Source of the DNA: Peptoniphilus sp034090345
Lineage (GTDB): Bacteria; Bacillota; Clostridia; Tissierellales; Peptoniphilaceae
NCBI RefSeq assembly: GCF_034090345.1
Contig: NZ_JAXDSS010000052.1
Location: forward strand, 1 to 59,022
Length of the DNA stretch: 59,022 bases
Reading direction: 5' to 3'
Part shown: one piece after another, positions 50,956-58,517 of the stretch
Layout of the letters: the number at the start of each line of letters is the position of its first letter
Numbering within the stretch: the stretch's first letter is position 1
The notes under the pieces: generated by a model
Database searches by the model: none
What the model was told of the DNA's origin: nothing
What the model saw: only the letters and a program-made list of their open reading frames with translations
Position numbers and translations under genes: made by a program

Positions 50956-51489
50956 TCATTGATTCTTATATCCAAACAAAACTCTTAGTGCCATAGCATA
51001 TTCTTTTTTCCTACTCCCATCTTGAGCAAATTCTATCACCCAATCTAATTCCTTACAAAATTGGATACTACAACCCGTGTTATCTTTGTTGTATAAAGAG
51101 CATTTAGCAAATCCTTTACAAGCTGCATCTAAATCATCAATAGGATTTTTATCCCATCCATTATTATCTTTTCCACAAAAATTCCCATATATTACTTTCT
51201 TAGATACATTATTATCTTCTGTTTCTTCTAAATTTCTAAATTCCCAAACATCAGCTAAATCATTTACTAAATTTCCTAAATTTATTACTTTTTCTCTAAC
51301 TCTATCTTTTTTAGCTTTTTCTAAGTTGAAGTATCTCTCTCCATTCTCTTCAACCATATATTTTGAAACATCACTCATAATTTTTTTATCACTATTATAA
51401 TATTTCATATAAACTTTACTAAATCCTATAGCAAATATAATTATAAATAATCCTATATAAACAATAGTTCTCTTTGATAGATTTTTCAT
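50956..51489 (-). CDS. Membrane-anchored phospholipase-A2-like protein without the catalytic dyad
   Basis: A 177-residue protein with one N-terminal membrane segment (about 8-25) and a cysteine-containing outside domain. Residues 101-133 match the PLA2 calcium loop and active-site helix: Tyr101-Gly-Asn-Phe-Cys105-Gly, then Asp121-Ala-Ala-Cys124 ... Cys130-Ser-Leu-Tyr133. Where PLA2 has C-x-x-H-D-x-C, this one has C-K-G-F-A-K-C, so both His and Asp are lost (Phe127, Ala128). Cys140 and Cys145 could form further disulfides. The fold assignment is inference; a non-enzymatic binding role is likely. The start has AGGAGG upstream, and an extended -10 (TGGTAGAAT) lies near 51515-51523. Confidence 0.65.
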   Translation of the reverse strand: MKNLSKRTIVYIGLFIIIFAIGFSKVYMKYYNSDKKIMSDVSKYMVEENGERYFNLEKAKKDRVREKVINLGNLVNDLADVWEFRNLEETEDNNVSKKVIYGNFCGKDNNGWDKNPIDDLDAACKGFAKCSLYNKDNTGCSIQFCKELDWVIEFAQDGSRKKEYAMALRVLFGYKNQ

Positions 51490-51523
51490 ATTTCCTCCTA
51501 AGTACTATCAATAAATTCTACCA

Positions 51524-51740
51524 TATTTCCCTAATCACTATTTTTATGGTATCACTGTATATTTTAAATAAATTTTAATACATCTAAATTTTTTATAAAG
51601 TTAGATAATCACATAAATTACACTATATAACTTCTTTATAATAAATAACCTTGAGAATTCGTTTTCATTGATCTGATATAGATTATATCATAAACCTTTT
51701 ATTATGATTATTTACTAAATATTCATCTTTCTTTTAAATA
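51524..51740. other. Gene-free stretch between the PLA2-like gene and the GH26 terminator
   Basis: The 327-base gap 51490-51816 holds the promoter side of the PLA2-like gene and the terminator of the GH26-like gene. The middle is AT-rich with no credible coding frame, repeat or RNA signature that I can see. Confidence 0.5.
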
Positions 51741-51741
51741 T

Positions 51742-51772
51742 AAAAACTGGCTTATAATTAAATTATAGGCCA
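51742..51772 (-). terminator. Intrinsic terminator after the GH26-like gene
   Basis: TGGCCTATAAT and ATTATAAGCCA form an imperfect 11-position stem with a three-base loop, followed by TTTTT on the minus strand, about 45 bases below the stop. Confidence 0.75.
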
Positions 51773-51816
51773 ATTTTTATATTTTTGATTTTATAAACAA
51801 AGTTTATTTTTTCAAT

Positions 51817-53331
51817 TTATCTATTCTTTGGTAAATTTTCCTTAAACACTTGCAACACTTCTTTTGGCTCGTCAATTTTATAAATTCGCGCCGGATTTTT
51901 ATTCTCATCTAAATCAGTTCCACTGAACCAAATAGCTACTTTTATCTTGTCAAACTTTTTCAACGATTCAAACATATCTCTAGTCCACTTGACTTTATCT
52001 CCTCCAACTGTTGAAGAAGAAAACTCTGTTATCATAAGTGGTTTATCGTACGAATTTACCATTTTTTTGTAAAGTGGTGTGTATAGTTCATCAAATGTCT
52101 CCCATTTTTCAAATGAATAATAATTTCCCGTATTATAAAGTGTCATTCCAACGATGTCATATTTATCAGCACTTGGTCTGTATTCTGAACCGTCATTGTA
52201 TTTAAAATTTGGAAAATTTCTTCCATTTGGATTAAAAACATATAATATATATGAATTTGCTCCTTCTTCTTCAAATATTTTGTAGATATAATTATAAAAT
52301 TCCCTGTAAATATCAGAATCAAGTCCTGTATTATAAGCTGAATAAGCGCACCAATCCCCATTCATCTCATTTCCTATTCTAAATAAAATAGGTAACTTCT
52401 TAACTTTTATCATTCGTGCAAGTTCTCTGAAATAATCTTCATATTTCCCATCTAAAACATCATAGGTTTGATTTTCTCCGTCCACTATTTGAGATTGGAA
52501 AGTTAACTCCACTGTCTTTTCTTGTATCATAGCAACATCAAGCGCATCTTTTACTTGAGAATTTGGAAAACTAAAATCATGATACACCAATGCATATTTA
52601 AATTTGTGTCCTATTTCTGACTCCACAATTGTAGTATCTGTAAATCTCCAAAAATCCACTGAATACAGTCCCCAAGTTGTCGGGTGCTCTGAATTAAAAT
52701 CTTTTTGATATAATTCCAATGTCTTCTTATCGAGAAGTCTGTCAAAATTTCCATCTTTCATGCTGTTCGGCACTTTTTCAGGAGTTTTAGGATTTTTTGC
52801 AATGTCAAATTTAATTGATTCCACCATTGGCATAACCAATTTTTCATTTATCGGTGTGCTACTCTTAATCATAACTGTAAGAGCTTTCTCTCCTAAATTT
52901 TTAAACAGTATCATGTAATTAGGCTTATCATTTTCAACTTCACTCAAATGTTGTCTTGTGAACTTTATTTTGTGTATATTCCCAAATTTTGTGCTGACTT
53001 TTCCATCGAATGAAACTTTGTGTTCCTTGGTGTTTCTTATTCCTCTTAGTGAATAGTACTCATATGTTTCATAGTTGAAATCTTTGTTCAAGTCCTGAAT
53101 AAAAATTTTCATATTTATATCAAAAAAGTTAATTTCTGTAGACAGCAAATTTGTCTTCATTTCGATTTCAGAATTTGCCGGCACTTGAATTCTATAACCA
53201 TCTTGATAATTTTTCAGCCATTTTGTGTGATCATTTATCTTTTCTGTGTCAAAATTTGATGCGAAAATTTTTGTTGGAATCAACATAAAGATAAATACAA
53301 TTAAAATAATTTTAGTTATAATTTTGTTCAT
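51817..53331 (-). CDS. Secreted glycoside hydrolase, GH26-like (beta-mannanase type)
   Basis: A 504-residue exported protein with a signal peptide (about 1-24). An unrecognised beta-rich domain covers about 25-180. A TIM-barrel domain from about 190 fits clan GH-A: Glu322 in 'RIGNEMNGDW' as acid/base and Glu436 in 'PLMITEFSSS' as nucleophile. Typical GH26 has His before that Glu; here it is Asn321. The target may be mannan, xylan or a host glycan. Single transcript, strong ribosome site (GGAGGGCG). Confidence 0.8.
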   Translation of the reverse strand: MNKIITKIILIVFIFMLIPTKIFASNFDTEKINDHTKWLKNYQDGYRIQVPANSEIEMKTNLLSTEINFFDINMKIFIQDLNKDFNYETYEYYSLRGIRNTKEHKVSFDGKVSTKFGNIHKIKFTRQHLSEVENDKPNYMILFKNLGEKALTVMIKSSTPINEKLVMPMVESIKFDIAKNPKTPEKVPNSMKDGNFDRLLDKKTLELYQKDFNSEHPTTWGLYSVDFWRFTDTTIVESEIGHKFKYALVYHDFSFPNSQVKDALDVAMIQEKTVELTFQSQIVDGENQTYDVLDGKYEDYFRELARMIKVKKLPILFRIGNEMNGDWCAYSAYNTGLDSDIYREFYNYIYKIFEEEGANSYILYVFNPNGRNFPNFKYNDGSEYRPSADKYDIVGMTLYNTGNYYSFEKWETFDELYTPLYKKMVNSYDKPLMITEFSSSTVGGDKVKWTRDMFESLKKFDKIKVAIWFSGTDLDENKNPARIYKIDEPKEVLQVFKENLPKNR

Positions 53332-53393
53332 ACGCCCTCCTCATACTATAGAAAGTATACTTGAATTAACACACTTTTGAAAGCCTTTAAAAT

Positions 53394-53426
53394 AAAAGAA
53401 CTCTCCAACTTTTAAAAATTGGAGAG
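53394..53426 (-). terminator. Intrinsic terminator after rpiB
   Basis: CTCTCCAA and TTGGAGAG form an eight-pair stem with a ten-base loop, followed by TTCTTTTATT on the minus strand. Confidence 0.85.
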
Positions 53427-53444
53427 CGTAATAAAATCATTTTA

Positions 53445-53882
53445 TTATTTTTCTATTTCCATCATCTTGTCAATTCTTCTTTGATGTCTGCCACCTTCAA
53501 ATTCTTCTGATAAAAATTCATCAACTATTAGCTTTGCAAGGTCTTCGCCAACAACTCTAGCACCAACTGCAATTATCTGAGCATTATTGTGTCTTACGCT
53601 CATCTTTGCTGAATATGGTTCTGAGCATACGCAAGCTCTAATTCCCTTTACTTTGTTCGCAGAAATTGAAATTCCAACTCCTGTTCCACAAATTAAAACT
53701 CCTTTTTCAACTTCTTCAGTTAAAATTGCATTTGCAACAGCTTTCCCATAGTCCGGATAATCTACCGAACCAAGAGAATGAGTTCCGTAGTCCACAACTT
53801 CATATCCTTTAGCTTCTAAATGTTCTTTCAATTTTACTTTTAATTCAAATCCTGCGTGGTCTGATCCCATTCCAATTTTCAT
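53445..53882 (-). CDS. rpiB: Ribose-5-phosphate isomerase B
   Basis: A 145-residue RpiB/LacAB-family isomerase that interconverts ribose 5-phosphate and ribulose 5-phosphate, feeding prs. 'MGSDHAGFELKVKLKEHL' opens the fold, 'CGTGVGISISANKVKGIRA' has the catalytic Cys, and 'SVRHNNAQIIAVGARVVG' follows. It overlaps the upstream stop (TAATG). It is the last gene of the hom transcript. Confidence 0.95.
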   Translation of the reverse strand: MKIGMGSDHAGFELKVKLKEHLEAKGYEVVDYGTHSLGSVDYPDYGKAVANAILTEEVEKGVLICGTGVGISISANKVKGIRACVCSEPYSAKMSVRHNNAQIIAVGARVVGEDLAKLIVDEFLSEEFEGGRHQRRIDKMMEIEK

Positions 53883-54838
53883 TAATTCACCTTATTCCTT
53901 AAATTTCTCTTAGCAATATAATCCTCTAAATTATCTGCAACTGCATTCCCCATTTCAAGTCTTGCCTCTTCTGTTGCATTTCCCAGATGTGGAGCCAATA
54001 CAACACTATCTAATTCAAGTAATCCTGCTGTAACATTTGGCTCAAATTCATATACATCAAGTGCTGCTGAACGTATATCTTTATTTTTTAGAGCTTCTAC
54101 AAGAGCTTTCTCGTCAACCAAAGGTCCTCTTGCTGCATTTATTAAATGTGCCGTAGACTTCATCATCTTAAATTCTCTTTCCCCTATCATATGCTTTAAC
54201 TCAGGAGAAAAAGCAGTGTGTAGAGACAAGAAATCCGATTTTTTTATCACTTCATCCTTAGATAAATACTCTATTCCTAAAGCTTCTACGTCTTCTTTTC
54301 TATTTCTTGAATAGTAAATTACATTCATATCAAATGCCAATGCTCTCTTCGCAAGATTTTTGCCTATATTCCCCATGCCTATTATACCAAGAGTTTTCCC
54401 TTTCAGTTCCTCTCCAAGAAAATAAGTCGGTCTCCAGCCAAAGAATTTACCTTCCCTTAAATCCTTTTCGCCTTGTACTATCTTTCTGGCAGTTGCAAGC
54501 ATTAGAGCAAAAGAAAGTTCAGCAGTGGAAACTGCAGATGACGGTGCGGGAGCATTTGTCACATCAATTCCATTCTCCGCTGCAGCTTTTATATCCACAT
54601 TGTCATATCCCGCACCATAGTTTGCAACTAACTTCAAATTCTTAGCATTCTCACTCTCTAAAACTTCTCTTGTTATCTTATCTGAAAGCGGACATATCAA
54701 GACCTCTACACCTTTAAGTCTTTCGACTATCTCATCATTTTTTAACGGTATATTAGAATCTTCATAATCAACTTCACACAAATTTTCAATTCTCTGTAAA
54801 ATTTCTTTAGGTACTCTACTTGTTATAAAAACTTTCAA
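53882..54838 (-). CDS. D-isomer-specific 2-hydroxyacid dehydrogenase
   Basis: A 318-residue NAD-dependent dehydrogenase. The Rossmann motif is 'GIIGMGNIGKNLAKRA' (about 150-165), with the catalytic Arg in 'NAARGPLVDEKALVEAL', Glu in 'YEFEPNV' and His in 'LAPHLGNATEEAR'. It is closest to the glyoxylate/hydroxypyruvate reductase group, but the substrate could be another 2-keto acid. The start is TTG, with GGAGG inside the last codons of the preceding gene. Confidence 0.92.
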   Translation of the reverse strand: MKVFITSRVPKEILQRIENLCEVDYEDSNIPLKNDEIVERLKGVEVLICPLSDKITREVLESENAKNLKLVANYGAGYDNVDIKAAAENGIDVTNAPAPSSAVSTAELSFALMLATARKIVQGEKDLREGKFFGWRPTYFLGEELKGKTLGIIGMGNIGKNLAKRALAFDMNVIYYSRNRKEDVEALGIEYLSKDEVIKKSDFLSLHTAFSPELKHMIGEREFKMMKSTAHLINAARGPLVDEKALVEALKNKDIRSAALDVYEFEPNVTAGLLELDSVVLAPHLGNATEEARLEMGNAVADNLEDYIAKRNLRNKVN

Positions 54839-54839
54839 T

Positions 54840-55193
54840 TCAGCCTCCTATTTTACCTTTCATATCTTCAACGTGAGTTAAATCTATAGCTTCAAAATTT
54901 TCTACAATTAGCTTTTTAGAGAATAAACTCTTTTTCAATGTTATTATAAAATCATTTCCTATAAGTTCTTCAGCCTTTAGACCTATATAAATTTTTTTAT
55001 CTTCATAGTGTTTTACAACATAATTTTTCTCATCAATTATTCCACTTCCAAAACTTACATTCATATCAAATTTTGGATTTACAGCATTTGCACAACATGA
55101 TCCCACCCTGTTAAATGAAATTTCAGAATTAATAACTACATAATCAGCATTATTTTTATTTAAATACTCCATTGCTTCTCTACTTATTTTCAA
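54840..55193 (-). CDS. HesB-like CC/Se-motif family protein (cysteine form)
   Basis: A 117-residue protein. The first strand region is 'DYVVINSEISFNRVGSCC', with adjacent Cys33-Cys34. In related proteins of this small family the position is Cys-Cys or Cys-selenocysteine. The later layout (basic strand 'YVVKHYEDKKIYIG', then 'FIITLKKSLFSKKLIVE') fits. Its biochemical role is unknown; a redox or metal role is inference. The start is TTG and poorly supported; an internal ATG at residue 8 is possible. It is 18 bases below hom. Confidence 0.55.
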   Translation of the reverse strand: MKISREAMEYLNKNNADYVVINSEISFNRVGSCCANAVNPKFDMNVSFGSGIIDEKNYVVKHYEDKKIYIGLKAEELIGNDFIITLKKSLFSKKLIVENFEAIDLTHVEDMKGKIGG

Positions 55194-55211
55194 CCTATCA
55201 CGACCTTTTAT

Positions 55212-56381
55212 TTAACTTTCATACCTCGCCATAAACCAATCTTCACAATTCAGTTTTTCAATTAAGGCTTCTCTTGATACCTTTTCAGTCTTAAATATCT
55301 TATATTCTCCAATAACTTCTTCAGATTCAACTTCAATATCTAAACTAAAATCTTTCGGAACTCTAACATAGTATTTGGCATTTATTTCATTGCTACAAAC
55401 TAAATTACTATCTGTTTTAACTTTTAATGCAGCTCCTCTTAATACTTCAATAATATCTGAAACTATGGCATTACCAGTTGGCAAACTTCCAGCTCCTTGC
55501 CCTTTAAAGACAAGCGAAGAATAATTCTCCCCAAAAATTTCCACGCTATTATCTGCCCCTTCAATGTTGTATAAATTATCCCTTTCATCTAAGACCACAG
55601 GCTCTACAACAGCTGAAAAACATTCCTCTTCTATTATACTCTCTGCCAGTAGCTTAACCTTTAAATTTTTAGACTTTAAATATTTGATATCTGTATCATT
55701 TATCTTAGATATACCAAATCTCAAGATATCTTCGTTTTTTACAATACCATTAAAGGCAATAGTAGATAATATTGTCAATTTTCTAAGAGTGTCTACCCCT
55801 TCCACATCATCGTACGGGTCACTTTCTGCATATCCAAGTTCTTGAGCAGCTTTTAAAACTTCTGAATAAGATTTTGCTTCATTATACATTCTACTCAATA
55901 AATAGTTGGACGTTCCGTTTAAAATTCCTCGCACTCTATTTATTTTATTTATTATTACTTGGCTTTTTAATGGAGTTATTACTGGAATACTTCCCCCAAC
56001 AGCAGCTTCATATAAAAATGATACCCCATTTTTATCAGCTAACTTATTAAACTCCTCAAAATATTCACTTACAACTGCTTTATTAGCTGAAACAACGTGT
56101 TTTTTATTTTCAAGAGCTCTTTTTATATACTCATAACTTGATTTTAAATCTCCTGTCATCTCAACAATTAAACTTATATCTTCATCATCTACAATTTCAT
56201 TAAAATCAGAAGTGAAAATCGCTCTTCCATCTTCTGTGGTTCCACTTACATTTCTTCTCAATATTTTTTTTACTGTTACTTTATCGCCTACAAAGTACTC
56301 TATTTCACTTTTCTTTTTATTAATTATCTTGTATGCACCTTTCCCAACAGTGCCGTATCCTAAAAATGCTATATTTATCAT
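55212..56381 (-). CDS. hom: Homoserine dehydrogenase
   Basis: A 389-residue enzyme that reduces aspartate semialdehyde to homoserine, the branch to Thr and Met. 'IAFLGYGTVGKGAYKII' is the NAD site, 'GTSNYLLSRMYNE' and 'AQELGYAESDPYDDVEGVDT' hold the substrate-binding Glu/Asp, and Lys of 'FKGQGAGSLPTGNAI' is nearby. There is no C-terminal ACT domain of normal size, only about 60 residues. The ATG at 56379-56381 is preferred over a TTG one codon upstream. It is divergent from asd. Confidence 0.95.
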   Translation of the reverse strand: MINIAFLGYGTVGKGAYKIINKKKSEIEYFVGDKVTVKKILRRNVSGTTEDGRAIFTSDFNEIVDDEDISLIVEMTGDLKSSYEYIKRALENKKHVVSANKAVVSEYFEEFNKLADKNGVSFLYEAAVGGSIPVITPLKSQVIINKINRVRGILNGTSNYLLSRMYNEAKSYSEVLKAAQELGYAESDPYDDVEGVDTLRKLTILSTIAFNGIVKNEDILRFGISKINDTDIKYLKSKNLKVKLLAESIIEEECFSAVVEPVVLDERDNLYNIEGADNSVEIFGENYSSLVFKGQGAGSLPTGNAIVSDIIEVLRGAALKVKTDSNLVCSNEINAKYYVRVPKDFSLDIEVESEEVIGEYKIFKTEKVSREALIEKLNCEDWFMARYES

Positions 56382-56511
56382 CAAATTTTCCCTTTCTCTT
56401 TTGGATTTATTATACCACTCATTTAAAATTATAAGTATAAGTTAATGAATATATGATATTGAAAAATAGTTATTATAATGCTAAAATACTTAAAAAGACG
56501 GGAGGAAATAG
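56382..56511. promoter_or_regulatory. Divergent regulatory region of hom and asd
   Basis: 130 bases between two divergent starts. A perfect TATAAT faces hom (near 56409-56414 on the minus strand) and another faces asd (near 56474-56479). Neither has a strong -35, and no operator or riboswitch is evident. Confidence 0.5.
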
Positions 56512-57501
56512 ATGATAAATTTAGCAATACTTGGTGCGACAGGGCTTGTCGGACAAAAAATGAGAAGAATTTTAGCTGAGAGAAACTTTAAATTTGATAA
56601 TATATTCTTCTTTGCTTCAAAAAATTCTGCTGGGCAAGATATCTATTTTAAAGGCAAAAAATATACCATAATTGAATTAAATGAAGAAAATTTGTTAAAT
56701 AATAATATTAATTATGCTCTTTCAGCACTTGATTCTCCGCTTGCAAAAATATATGTTAACTTAGCTGCTGAAAACGGAATAACTGTTGTAGATAACTCTT
56801 CAGCTTTTAGAATGGATCCTGAAGTTCCTCTTGTGGTACCTGAAATAAATCCGGAAGAAGCTTTAAAGGGAAACGGAATTATAGCAAATCCTAATTGCTC
56901 TACAATACAATCTGTAGTTGCTCTTAACCCTATATACAAAAATTTTGGAATAAAGAGAATTATATATACTACTTATCAAGCAGTTGCAGGGAGCGGAGTA
57001 AATGGAATTGATGATCTAAAATTAGGAGATTGGGGTGGAAAAAATAAATTTTATCCTTACCAAATCTCGCACAATGCAATTCCCCACATAGATGATTTTA
57101 CTGAAGATGGATATTCTAAAGAAGAACTTAAGATGGTAAATGAAAGTCGTAAGATTTTATCTGACGACTCTCTAAAAATAACTGCCACTGCTGTTAGAAT
57201 ACCTGTGTTTGAAAGTCATATGGTAAATATTGTAGTGGAAACCGAAAAACCATTTGAAGTTGAAGAAATTTTTAACATCTTCAAAAATTCAGAAGGTATT
57301 GTTTTACAAGATGATGTAAAAAATAATATCTATCCTATGCCAATAACTGCAACAGGAAAAGATGAAGTCTTCGTTGGTAGAATAAGACGTGACCATTCTG
57401 TTGAAAATGGTATAAACTTTATGTGCGTTTCAGATAACACAAGAAAAGGCGCGGCACTAAACGCAATACAAATTCTTGAATATGTAATAGAGCATAAATA
57501 A
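56512..57501 (+). CDS. asd: Aspartate-semialdehyde dehydrogenase
   Basis: A 329-residue enzyme that reduces aspartyl phosphate to aspartate semialdehyde, the shared precursor of dapA and hom. 'LAILGATGLVGQKMRRIL' is the NADP site, 'IANPNCSTIQ' has the catalytic Cys, 'GSGVNGIDDLKL' follows, and the His of 'VPVFESH'-like 'IPVFESHMVN' is present. The start has GGGAGG seven bases upstream. Confidence 0.97.
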   Translation: MINLAILGATGLVGQKMRRILAERNFKFDNIFFFASKNSAGQDIYFKGKKYTIIELNEENLLNNNINYALSALDSPLAKIYVNLAAENGITVVDNSSAFRMDPEVPLVVPEINPEEALKGNGIIANPNCSTIQSVVALNPIYKNFGIKRIIYTTYQAVAGSGVNGIDDLKLGDWGGKNKFYPYQISHNAIPHIDDFTEDGYSKEELKMVNESRKILSDDSLKITATAVRIPVFESHMVNIVVETEKPFEVEEIFNIFKNSEGIVLQDDVKNNIYPMPITATGKDEVFVGRIRRDHSVENGINFMCVSDNTRKGAALNAIQILEYVIEHK

Positions 57502-57506
57502 TTATG

Positions 57507-57533
57507 GGTTTGAGTGTATCTCAAGCCTTTTTA
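57507..57533 (+). terminator. Intrinsic terminator after asd
   Basis: GGTTTGAG and CTCAAGCC pair (G-U allowed) around TGTAT, followed by a T-run. Confidence 0.9.
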
Positions 57534-57578
57534 TTTTATCAACTCCTTATGATAATATTAATTAAAAGTAGGTGAATT

Positions 57579-58433
57579 ATGAAAAAATTTTTTGAATCGT
57601 ATTACATCCCATCAGAAATAAAGGGAATATTAAAAAAAAGAGACCCATCTTCACACAAGGGAACTTATGGAAAAATCGGAATAATCGCCGGGTCAAAAGG
57701 TATGACCGGTTCAGCATATCTTGCAAGTAATGCAGCTATTAGAACCGGATCAGGTCTTGTGTACAATGTTGTTTCAAAAGATATTTTAGATATTATGACA
57801 ATAAAATATGTAGAGCCAATTGCAAAAAGTTTTGATAATTTAGATTCAATGTTAGAATTTTTGCAAAATTTAAATTCAATTTGTATAGGTCCCGGAATTG
57901 GAACAGAAAGAGAAGCCGAAGAAATATTACAAACTATCCTAACTTTAGAAAAACCAATCCTCATAGATGCAGATGGAATAAACTTGCTTGCCAAAAATTT
58001 AGACTTGCTAAAGACGAGGACATATCCAACCCTACTCACTCCGCATACAGTTGAATTTTCAAGACTTACCGGATTTTCTCCTGAATACATAAATGAAAAT
58101 CGATTGGAATCTGCTAAAAAGTTTGTAAATGAATATAATTCAATTTTAGTTTTAAAGGGAAATAAAAGCATTGTTGTTTCAAAAGATTATACTTATATTA
58201 ATAATTCAGGCAACCCAGGTATGGCAACCGCCGGTTCAGGAGATGTCCTATCAGGTATAATTACCTCACTCCTTGGAAGAAATATTGAACCATTTGCTGC
58301 AACCAAGCTTGGAGTGTTTATTCACGGAATGGCAGGAGATTTTGCCGCAGAAAAATTGAGCATGGACTCTATGATTGCTTCTGACATAATAGACAATTTA
58401 CATAAAGTTTTTAAAATAGAAGAGCTATATTAA
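57579..58433 (+). CDS. nnrD: ADP/ATP-dependent NAD(P)H-hydrate dehydratase
   Basis: A 284-residue ribokinase-fold repair enzyme (YjeF C-terminal domain) that reverses hydration of NAD(P)H. 'GTYGKIGIIAGSKGMTGSAYL', 'CIGPGIGTE', 'LTPHTVEFSRLTG' and the catalytic 'GNPGMATAGSGDVLSGII' are present. There is no fused NnrE epimerase domain, so that function, if present, lies elsewhere. It has TAGGTGA upstream. Confidence 0.93.
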   Translation: MKKFFESYYIPSEIKGILKKRDPSSHKGTYGKIGIIAGSKGMTGSAYLASNAAIRTGSGLVYNVVSKDILDIMTIKYVEPIAKSFDNLDSMLEFLQNLNSICIGPGIGTEREAEEILQTILTLEKPILIDADGINLLAKNLDLLKTRTYPTLLTPHTVEFSRLTGFSPEYINENRLESAKKFVNEYNSILVLKGNKSIVVSKDYTYINNSGNPGMATAGSGDVLSGIITSLLGRNIEPFAATKLGVFIHGMAGDFAAEKLSMDSMIASDIIDNLHKVFKIEELY

Positions 58434-58489
58434 ATTTTTAATCCAACCTTGTAGATTAAATTCATACTACAGGGTTGATTTACATTTCA

Positions 58490-58517
58490 AAACAAAATAG
58501 AGAGGCATTTACCTCTC
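58490..58517 (-). terminator. Intrinsic terminator after queH
   Basis: GAGAGG and CCTCTC pair around a six-base loop that includes the queH stop, followed by TATTTTGTTTT on the minus strand. A second weak inverted repeat (AACCTTGTAG / CTACAGGGTT) lies at about 58444-58475 between the convergent genes. Confidence 0.6.

Noticed and set aside
54307..54645. 112-codon plus-strand frame in the 2-hydroxyacid dehydrogenase gene
   Set aside because: Antisense shadow rich in Ser, Leu and Gln with no ribosome site.
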